Assembly: GCF_025725665.1 (NCBI RefSeq)
Contig: NZ_CP107009.1
Span: 806,001-870,000, forward strand
DNA length: 64,000 bases
Direction of reading: 5' to 3'
Source: Halomonas sp. LR3S48
GTDB taxonomy: Bacteria; Pseudomonadota; Gammaproteobacteria; Pseudomonadales; Halomonadaceae
The notes under the pieces are model-generated. The model was not told where the DNA came from. It did not search any database and saw only the letters and a program-made list of their open reading frames with translations. Positions 57,928-64,000 of the stretch are shown here, in pieces. Made by a program: the position numbers and the translations under genes. Each line of letters begins with the position of its first letter. Within the stretch, counting starts at the first letter, position 1.

Positions 57928-58943
57928 TGGCCGCGGACGAGCCTATCCAGATACCCCCGGCAGAGCCGAGGGATCCCCATGCCTTGGAACCCTATGCCTT
58001 GGAGCTTCGGTCCCTGTCCAAGACCTTTACCTTGGGCAGCGGCTTGCTGCGCACGGGGCGTACGCTGCAGGCCGTCAGCGAGGTGTCGCTGCGCGTGCCC
58101 CGTGGCCAGATCATGGGCCTGGTGGGGGAGTCGGGGTGCGGCAAGAGCACGCTGGCCAAGATGCTGCTGGGGCTGGCGCCGCCCAGTGCCGGTGAGGTGT
58201 TGATCGACGGTCGGCCGATCGTGGGTGCCAACCAGAAGGCGTTGGCGCGCCACGTCCAGCCGATCTTCCAGGACCCTTATTCATCGCTCAACCCGCGCCA
58301 GCGGATCGCCCAGATCGTCGGCTTGCCGCTGCGCATCCATGGCATCGGCAGCCCCGGCGAGCAGGCCGCCAGGGTGGCCGAGATGCTCGACCTGGTCGGC
58401 CTGCCGGGACGCGCCGCGCGGCAGTATCCCGGGCAGCTCTCGGGTGGCCAACGGCAGCGGGTAGCCATCGCCAGGGCCTTGATCATGCGCCCCGCCCTGG
58501 TGATCTGCGACGAGCCCACCTCGGCGCTGGACGTCTCGGTACAGGCGCAGATCCTCAACCTGCTGCTCGACCTGAAGGAGGCGTTCGGCCTCACCTATCT
58601 GTTCATCAGCCACGACCTCGCGGTAGTCGAGCATCTCGCCGACCGGCTGGCCGTGATGTACCTCGGGCGTATTGTCGAGGAGGGCAGCCGTGAGCAGATC
58701 TTCAACGCCCCTCGTCATCCCTACACCCGGGCGCTGCTGGCCTCGGCGCTGACCCCCGAGCCCGGCCTCGGCGTGCCGGACATCGGCCTGGGAAGCGCAC
58801 AGCCCGACCCCAGCGCACCGCCGTCCGGCTGTGCCTTCCATCCACGCTGCCCGGTGGCCGAATCGCGCTGTGCCCGGCAGCGGCCGCTCTTGAATGACGC
58901 CGATGGCAATGGCGGTAGCCGCATCGCTTGCCACTTGGCGTAA
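57924..58943 (+). CDS. Peptide ABC transporter ATPase (DppF-like)
   Basis: 339 residues. Walker [24 protein letters not shown], signature LSGGQRQR, Walker B VICDEPTSALD, and the Cys-rich tail CAFHPRCPVAESRC. Starts within the stop of the preceding ATPase gene (ATGA), so translation is coupled. Confidence 0.94.
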   Translation: MMAADEPIQIPPAEPRDPHALEPYALELRSLSKTFTLGSGLLRTGRTLQAVSEVSLRVPRGQIMGLVGESGCGKSTLAKMLLGLAPPSAGEVLIDGRPIVGANQKALARHVQPIFQDPYSSLNPRQRIAQIVGLPLRIHGIGSPGEQAARVAEMLDLVGLPGRAARQYPGQLSGGQRQRVAIARALIMRPALVICDEPTSALDVSVQAQILNLLLDLKEAFGLTYLFISHDLAVVEHLADRLAVMYLGRIVEEGSREQIFNAPRHPYTRALLASALTPEPGLGVPDIGLGSAQPDPSAPPSGCAFHPRCPVAESRCARQRPLLNDADGNGGSRIACHLA

Positions 58944-58978
58944 GTGCGCCAATCTGACCGACAACGAGGAGCTTGCCC

Positions 58979-60400
58979 ATGACGCGCGAACGAGCGCTGG
59001 ATAACGCCCGCGACCACTTCGATAGCGGTGCGCTGTACCGACGGCTGGAGGCGCGGGTGGCGGTGCCCAGCGAGAGCCAGGCAACGGGACGTCTCGACGA
59101 ACTGCACCGTTACCTCGACGAGCAGATCGTGCCCGACATCGAGGCCCTCGGTTTCGGCTGGGAGGTCGCCGACAACCCGGTGGCCGGGTTCGGTCCCTTC
59201 CTGCTCGCCGAGCGCATCGAGCCAGATGCCACCCTGAGCGTGCTGACCTATGGTCATGGCGATGTGGTACGCGGTTACGACGACCGCTGGCGCGAGGGTC
59301 TGTCGCCATGGCGCATCGTCCAGGAGGGTGACCGCTGGTACGGCCGCGGCACGGCGGACAACAAGGGCCAGCACAGCATCAACCTGGCGGCGCTGGCATG
59401 CGCGCTTGAGGCGTGCGATGGGCGGCTCGGCTACAACGTCAAGCTGGTGATCGAGATGGGTGAAGAGACAGGCTCGCCAGGCCTGAAGGAAATCTGCCAG
59501 CGCCACCGCGAGCGGCTCGCCGCCGATCTCTTCATTGCCTCCGATGGGCCGCGGCTGAACGCCGAGTCGCCGACGCTGTTCCTGGGCTCGCGGGGCTCGT
59601 TCAATTTCGACCTGCGGCTGTGCGCCAGAGAGGGTGCCCACCACTCGGGCAACTGGGGCGGGGTGCTGAAGAATCCTGCCGTGCGCCTGGCCAACGCCCT
59701 GGCGACGCTGGTCGATGCCAATGGCGTGATCCAGGTGGCGGGGCTGCGACCGGGGCCCATCCCCAAGGCAGTAAGCGCGGCGCTCGCTTCACTTGAGGTT
59801 GGCATGGGCGAGAATGCCCCGGCCATCGACCCCGACTGGGGCGAGCCGGGGTTGTCGCCGGCGGAGCGGCTGTTTGCCTGGAACACGTTGGAGATCCTGG
59901 CGTTCGAGGCCGGCAATCCCGCCGCGCCGCTCAATGCCATACCAGAGCGTGCGCAAGCGCATTGCCAGTTGCGCTATGTCGTGGGCAGCGACCACACCCG
60001 TTTTCTCGAACATCTGCGCCAGCATCTCGACCGTAACGGCTTCGAGGATATAGAAGTGACCCCGGCGCGCGTATCGCAGATGGCGGCGACGCGCCTCGAC
60101 CCGGAGGACCCCTGGGTCGGCTGGGCACTGGCCTCGATGCAGGCGACCTGTGGCAAGGCACCGACCTTGTTGCCGAACCTGGGCGGGTCGCTACCCAACG
60201 ATGTCTTCGCCGAGACGCTGCAACTGCCCACGCTGTGGGTGCCGCACTCCTATCCGGCCTGTTCGCAGCACGCCCCGGATGAGCACCTGCTGGGCAGCGT
60301 CGCACGGGAGGGACTGATGCTCATGACGGGGCTTTGGTGGGATCTGGGCGCCCAGGGGCTAGAGATCGTCAAGGAGAGGTCGTCATGGCAGAGGCTCTGA
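58979..60400 (+). CDS. M20-family metallopeptidase (dipeptidase-like)
   Basis: 473 residues. All five metal ligands are visible: TYGHGDVV (His, Asp), RGTADNKG (Asp), EMGEETGSPG (Glu-Glu), ASDGPR (Asp) and CSQHAPDE (His). A dimerisation domain lies in the middle. Hydrolyses peptides or N-acyl amino acids in the cytoplasm. Part of the importer operon, thus probably degrades what the transporter takes up. GAGGAG precedes the ATG at 58979. No signal peptide. Confidence 0.9.
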   Translation: MTRERALDNARDHFDSGALYRRLEARVAVPSESQATGRLDELHRYLDEQIVPDIEALGFGWEVADNPVAGFGPFLLAERIEPDATLSVLTYGHGDVVRGYDDRWREGLSPWRIVQEGDRWYGRGTADNKGQHSINLAALACALEACDGRLGYNVKLVIEMGEETGSPGLKEICQRHRERLAADLFIASDGPRLNAESPTLFLGSRGSFNFDLRLCAREGAHHSGNWGGVLKNPAVRLANALATLVDANGVIQVAGLRPGPIPKAVSAALASLEVGMGENAPAIDPDWGEPGLSPAERLFAWNTLEILAFEAGNPAAPLNAIPERAQAHCQLRYVVGSDHTRFLEHLRQHLDRNGFEDIEVTPARVSQMAATRLDPEDPWVGWALASMQATCGKAPTLLPNLGGSLPNDVFAETLQLPTLWVPHSYPACSQHAPDEHLLGSVAREGLMLMTGLWWDLGAQGLEIVKERSSWQRL

Positions 60401-61572
60401 TGGAGCGGGCCTGCGGCTGGCTCGCCGATCAGCGCGAGGCCATGGTCGAGTGCCTGCAGACCCTGGTCGAGATCGATTCCCATAGCCACGACAAAGCCGG
60501 AAACGATGCCGTGGCCGATGCGATCGCCGGCTGGCTCGAGGCCGACGGCATCGCGCTGAAGCGAACGCCGCGTCCGCACTCCGGCGACATTCTCGAAGCG
60601 CGCCTGGAAGGTCGCGATGCTGCGCACGTGCTGCTGATGGGGCACCGCGATACGGTGTTTCCCACCGGTACCGTGGCCCGCCGCGGCTACACCCAGCGCG
60701 ACGATCTGGCTTTCGGCCCCGGCGTGGCCGACATGAAGGCCGGGCTGGTGCTGAACTGCTTCGTGCTGCGCGCCCTGTGCCGCCTGCCGTCGCTGCCGTA
60801 TCCCGTGCGTGCGCTGTTCACCGCCGACGAGGAGGTCGGCTCACCGGACGGCCGCGCCTTCATCGAAGCCGCGGTTCAGGGAGCACGAGCAGTCTTCAAT
60901 GCAGAGCCCGGGCGGGTCAGCGGCAACGTGGTCACCGCTCGCAAGGGTGGGGCGGGCTTTCTCATCGAGGTCGAGGGCCGGGCGGCGCACTCCGGGGTGA
61001 ATCACGCCGACGGCGCCAGCGCCATCGAGGTGCTGGCACGCAAGATCGTCAAGCTGCACGCCTTGACCGATCATGCCGCTGGCGTCACGACCAACGTCGG
61101 CGTGATCGAGGGCGGCATGTCACGCAATACCGTGGCGCCCTGGGCGCGCGCCCAGCTCGACGTGCGCTTCGTCAGCGGGGCGCAGCGCGACCGGCTCTAT
61201 GCCGACATCGAGGCCATCGTCGCCGAGCAGGAGTTGCCAGGCACGAGTGCTTCCCTGACCCTGTCCTCCGCCTTCCTGCCGCTGGAGGAGCGCATGAGCG
61301 AGGCACTGTTTACCCGCTACCAGGGCCATGCCGCCAGGCTGGGCTTTGCAGTGAAGGGGGAGTTCACCGGCGGCTGCTCGGATGCGGGCTTCACCGCCAG
61401 CCTGGGCGTGCCGACGCTGTGCGGCGTCGGGCCGGTGGGGGCCAAGATGCACTCCGAAGAGGAGGTCTGCCGCCTCGACACCTTGGTGCCCCGCGCCCAG
61501 GCGGTGGCGGCCACGCTGCTCGATCTCGACGATCTGGCAGGCGAGGGCGCGAAATCCCCGGTTTCTGCGTAA
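60385..61572 (+). CDS. M20-family peptidase (glutamate carboxypeptidase-like)
   Basis: 395 residues: GHRDTVFPTG, GPGVADMKAG, TADEEVGSPD, NAEPGR and GAKMHSEEE supply the dinuclear zinc site, with the lid/dimer domain between about 175 and 290. It resembles carboxypeptidase G2-type enzymes. The start overlaps the previous peptidase gene by 16 bases and has AAGGAGAGG before it, so it is in the same operon; two different M20 enzymes suggest sequential cleavage of the imported compound. Confidence 0.9.
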   Translation: MAEALMERACGWLADQREAMVECLQTLVEIDSHSHDKAGNDAVADAIAGWLEADGIALKRTPRPHSGDILEARLEGRDAAHVLLMGHRDTVFPTGTVARRGYTQRDDLAFGPGVADMKAGLVLNCFVLRALCRLPSLPYPVRALFTADEEVGSPDGRAFIEAAVQGARAVFNAEPGRVSGNVVTARKGGAGFLIEVEGRAAHSGVNHADGASAIEVLARKIVKLHALTDHAAGVTTNVGVIEGGMSRNTVAPWARAQLDVRFVSGAQRDRLYADIEAIVAEQELPGTSASLTLSSAFLPLEERMSEALFTRYQGHAARLGFAVKGEFTGGCSDAGFTASLGVPTLCGVGPVGAKMHSEEEVCRLDTLVPRAQAVAATLLDLDDLAGEGAKSPVSA

Positions 61573-61667
61573 TTGCGGCTGGCTATTCGCCATCGCTTCT
61601 CCGACAGTACGGCACAGGAAGCCCGCCGTGCTGGCGGGGGTCGAGACTGTTGGTCGAGGGAATGAGA

Positions 61668-62105
61668 ATGAAAAAGCGCTTTGCCATCTTGTTGGGATCG
61701 CTGGCCATCGTGCTGATGGGCTGTACCGGTATGGAGCGTCCGATGACCCACAGCGAGCCGCTGGAGAACACCTACTGGAAGCTGACCCGAGTCGGCGATG
61801 TCACGCCCGTCGCGGTGGACAACCAGCGCGAGGCGCATTTCGTGCTGCACACCGAGGAGAACCGCGTGGCGGGCTCCACTGGATGCAACCGCCTGGCAGG
61901 CAGCTACCGGCTGGAGAACGATGCCCTGAGCTTTGGCCCGCTGGTCACCACGCGCATGGCCTGCCTGGAGGGAGGCGATACCGAGCCGGCTTTTCTTGGC
62001 GCACTCGAAGCGACGGCCACCTGGCAGATCGACGGTCAGGCGCTGACCTTGCGCGATGAGTCAGGCGCAGTCGGGGCTCAGTTCGAGGCGGTGCATCTCT
62101 ATTGA
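61668..62105 (+). CDS. META-domain (HslJ-like) lipoprotein
   Basis: 145 residues; lipobox VLMGC follows a 19-residue leader. META/HslJ domain: LENTYWKLTRVGDV, FVLHTEENRVAGSTGCNRLAGSYRLENDALSFGPLVTTRMAC, FLGALEATATWQIDGQALTLRDE. Such proteins are outer-membrane lipoproteins associated with stress resistance (novobiocin in E. coli). Start ATG 61668 has GAGGG seven bases upstream. Convergent with, and overlapping by seven bases, the GrpB gene. Confidence 0.85.
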   Translation: MKKRFAILLGSLAIVLMGCTGMERPMTHSEPLENTYWKLTRVGDVTPVAVDNQREAHFVLHTEENRVAGSTGCNRLAGSYRLENDALSFGPLVTTRMACLEGGDTEPAFLGALEATATWQIDGQALTLRDESGAVGAQFEAVHLY

Positions 62106-62632
62106 GCGATGACTAAACGCACGAACTCCCCCTTGGCCTGGGTATAGGCCTCGCGGTCCGCTTGGTGGCGGGAAGCCAGCTCGCGCTTGAGCGCGGCGTA
62201 GCGAGTGGCCTGGATCGGATCGGCGCGCAAGGCATCACGAAAGGCCAGCCGCTGGTGCCACAGCTCGCCGTCGTGCACCACCACATGAAGGTGGTGGGTG
62301 CGTCGGCCATTGGCGTGGCGCATGAACCAGCGGCGGTCGGTCAGGCTGGCGTTGAACTCGACCGAGGTCACGTAGCCGTGATCGAGCATTGGCTCGAACA
62401 GGTCATCGGCCATGGCCATGGAAGCGACCCCCGCCATGACGTCGATGATGGGCTTGGCCGGCATGCCGGGAATGGCGGTGCTGCCGATGTGCTGCACGTC
62501 GATCAGCTCGGCGGAAAATCGCTTCAGCAGGCGGCCTCGCTCGGCCTCGAAACATGCCGGCCAGGCGGAATCGTAGTCTACCAGGCGCACCGGTTCCTCA
62601 ATGGCCCGCTGCAGCGACTGGGCGTCGTTCAT
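62099..62632 (-). CDS. GrpB-family (UPF0157) protein
   Basis: 177 residues with the GrpB pattern: VRLVDYDSAWPACFEAERGRLLKRF, VQHIGSTAIPGMPAKPIIDVMAGV, FMRHANGRRTHHLHVVVHDGELWHQRLAFRDALRADP, YAALKRELASRH. The fold is a nucleotidyltransferase of unknown substrate. GGAAG before the ATG. Its first 35 bases lie within the 3' end of the AraC gene, so expression may depend on it. Confidence 0.87.
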   Translation of the reverse strand: MNDAQSLQRAIEEPVRLVDYDSAWPACFEAERGRLLKRFSAELIDVQHIGSTAIPGMPAKPIIDVMAGVASMAMADDLFEPMLDHGYVTSVEFNASLTDRRWFMRHANGRRTHHLHVVVHDGELWHQRLAFRDALRADPIQATRYAALKRELASRHQADREAYTQAKGEFVRLVIAQ

Positions 62633-63626
62633 GGACACTTCCTGTAGCAGAGGTATGCGAGACGCTAGCCGTATCGGGCTCGCGCTGCTGGCGCAGTACC
62701 CCGGGCGGGTAGCCGTGGATGCGCTTGAAGGCGCGGCTGAAGGCGGCCGCACTGCCGTAGCCCAGGCGGTAGGCCACGGTTTCGATCGGCTGTCGTTCCC
62801 GGCCGATCCACTGGGCCGCCAGGCGCATGCGCAGCTCGGTCACGTAGCGGTGCGGTGTCATGCCCGTGACTGCCAGGAAGCGTTCGGCGAACACCGAGCG
62901 TGAGCTGCCCATCTCGGCGGCGAGTTCGGCCACCGTCCAGTTGTGCCCCGGCTCGCGATGCAGGGCGGCGATGACGCGCCCCAGGCGCGGGTCGCGCAGC
63001 GCCTCTATCCAGCCGCTGGCATCGCCGCAGCCGCACTCCACCCAGCCGCGCACGATGAAGGCGGCCATGACGTCGGCGAGCCGCGCCAGGATGGCGGCGT
63101 AGCCTGCCCGTTCGCTTCTCGCCTCGCGCTCCATGGCCTCAAGCATGGGCAGGATCTCGGGCTGACGTTCCAGCAGGGTGCCGACGTACATCACCTCGGG
63201 CATCAACGAGACCAGCGCATGCATGCTGCCCAGGTCGAATTCCATGCAGCCGCTGAAGGTCAGGGCACCCTCCTGGGTGCAGCCCTGCGGGCAGGCACGG
63301 ATCGCGCTGACCGCCTCGCACAGCGTGGCGCTCTCGAAAGCGGCAATGTCCTGGGCCGGCTGATCGGGGGAGGAGAGCAGGGCATGAGGGCCACCTCGCG
63401 GCAGCAACAGGGCATCCCCCGTCGAGAGGGTGTGTACGCTGCCGCTGGGGCTGCGCAGGTAGACGGGGCCGCGCGCCACGAAGTGGAACTGGGCCCAGCC
63501 CTCCACCTTGCCGAACTCGACGCCCAATGGGGGCGAGAGCTGAATGCGGCGGTAGGCGATACCGCGCAGCCGCATGCCGAGCAGCAGCTCGCTTACCAGG
63601 TCGCTGGGCAGTTCCGGCTTTGGCAT
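62598..63626 (-). CDS. AraC-family regulator with cupin sensor
   Basis: 342 residues. AraC-type cupin (cupin_6) domain (AQFHFVARGPVYLRSPSGSVHTLSTGDALLLPRGGPHALLSSP) then two HTHs (NWTVAELAAEMGSSRSVFAERFLAVTGMTPHRYVTELRMRLAAQWIGRERQPIETVAYRLGYGSAAAFSRAFKRIHGYPPGVLRQQ). Cupin_6 regulators usually control an adjacent MFS or oxidoreductase; here the divergent MFS gene 142 bases away is the obvious target. GGAG before the ATG at 63626. Confidence 0.92.
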   Translation of the reverse strand: MPKPELPSDLVSELLLGMRLRGIAYRRIQLSPPLGVEFGKVEGWAQFHFVARGPVYLRSPSGSVHTLSTGDALLLPRGGPHALLSSPDQPAQDIAAFESATLCEAVSAIRACPQGCTQEGALTFSGCMEFDLGSMHALVSLMPEVMYVGTLLERQPEILPMLEAMEREARSERAGYAAILARLADVMAAFIVRGWVECGCGDASGWIEALRDPRLGRVIAALHREPGHNWTVAELAAEMGSSRSVFAERFLAVTGMTPHRYVTELRMRLAAQWIGRERQPIETVAYRLGYGSAAAFSRAFKRIHGYPPGVLRQQREPDTASVSHTSATGSVHERRPVAAAGH

Positions 63627-63768
63627 CCTGTGCTCCTGTTCCTGTCGGTATTCATCAGTTTCGGATGAATGATCAAGCATTCGAGAGCTTCTAGCATAGA
63701 TCGTCCGGGCTGGTCGCTCTAGTCTTCTCGTTCTTGACGAACGCTTCTCTAGGAAAGGAGAACGAACG

Positions 63769-64000
63769 ATGAACGAGTTGTCACAGCGGGCCAAGCCCGC
63801 TTGGGGGGCGGTCATCTCGATGGCCCTCGGCGTGTTCGGGCTGGTAACGGCGGAATTCCTGCCTGCCAGCCTGCTCACGCCCATGGCGGCAGACCTGGGC
63901 GTGACCGAAGGCATGGCAGGCCAGGCGGTGACGGTTACCGCGGCGGTGGCGCTGCTGACCAGTCTGCTGATATCCACTGCCACGCGGCGCATCGACCGGC
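63769..64000 (+). CDS. MFS exporter, 5' part (runs off window)
   Basis: The first 77 residues: MNELSQRAKPAWGAVISMALGVFGLVTAEFLPASLLTPMAADLGVTEGMAGQAVTVTAAVALLTSLLISTATRRIDR, two helices and the beginning of the loop 2-3 motif. It resembles DHA1-type (AraJ/YdhP-like) sugar or drug exporters. AAAGGAG precedes the ATG. Likely regulated by the divergent AraC protein. Confidence 0.85.
   Translation, partial: MNELSQRAKPAWGAVISMALGVFGLVTAEFLPASLLTPMAADLGVTEGMAGQAVTVTAAVALLTSLLISTATRRIDR

Noticed and set aside
62598..63992. 464-residue version of the AraC regulator starting at 63992
   Set aside because: The extra N-terminus is antisense to the MFS gene and promoter; the ATG at 63626 has a proper ribosome-binding site and gives the usual length.

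Overview
The window is 64 kb of gene-dense, GC-rich chromosomal DNA. Intergenic patches are AT-richer and most genes have clear AGGAG-type ribosome-binding sites. Gene content (PutA, BCCT carrier, an ectoine-hydrolase-like M24 protein, DbpA beside a RIO kinase, DUF3008, a SoxR whose box lies before an efflux pump, MexEF-OprN-like RND pump) points to a halotolerant gammaproteobacterium of the Halomonas type. This is inferred from protein resemblance only. I saw no rRNA, tRNA, CRISPR array, phage or intact insertion sequence; the only mobile-looking DNA is one small fold-back element.

Layout. 1-6379: end of an AsmA-like gene, a membrane diguanylate cyclase, a dihydrolipoamide-dehydrogenase-like flavoprotein, a DUF3008 protein, a GGDEF-EAL protein degenerate in both domains, a 4-OT tautomerase and a creatininase-family hydrolase. 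6624-8773: three-gene envelope-stress-like operon ending in a DUF3618 repeat protein. 8841-15092: YebC-like regulator, M24 creatinase-fold hydrolase, GST, SoxR and a SoxR-box-controlled ABC exporter, RidA. 15127-22369: LysR regulator divergent from an RND tripartite pump. 22617-29738: DbpA, RIO kinase, lipoprotein chorismate mutase followed by an IS5-like MITE, and PutA. 29802-34260: Tat molybdoenzyme, cytochrome b, methionine-rich acidic peptide and a divergent two-component system. 34277-45078: a quinone reductase, then an 11-gene catabolic cluster. 45098-52319: alcohol dehydrogenase, LysR, AraC/MFS pair, AadA-like nucleotidyltransferase, quinone oxidoreductase, XRE regulator, DUF1330. 52321-61572: LysR, dipeptide-type ABC importer and two M20 peptidases. 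61668-64000: META lipoprotein, GrpB, AraC and the start of an MFS exporter.

The best candidate for an undescribed system is 35175-44907. It combines a BCCT carrier, a luciferase-like monooxygenase with a flavin reductase, an aldehyde dehydrogenase, an alpha/beta hydrolase, a carboxymuconolactone-decarboxylase-like protein, an Amino_acid_synth (DUF1185) protein, a RibB with a degenerate second domain, a NUDIX protein, a DUF1330 protein and a GntR/FCD regulator. Three copies of one palindrome, ATTATGGYATRCCAARAT, lie in front of exactly the transcription units concerned. The set looks like uptake and flavin-dependent oxygenolytic breakdown of a betaine-like, probably N-heterocyclic, compound; the substrate is not known from sequence.

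A second candidate is 29802-34260. A periplasmic peptide with about one methionine in four residues sits with a sulfite-oxidase-family molybdoenzyme and a b-type cytochrome, beside an OmpR-type two-component system. The divergent promoter carries two pairs of 11-bp-spaced CATCACG repeats. This resembles in principle the methionine-peptide/YedYZ strategy for hypochlorite scavenging, but with two-component control.
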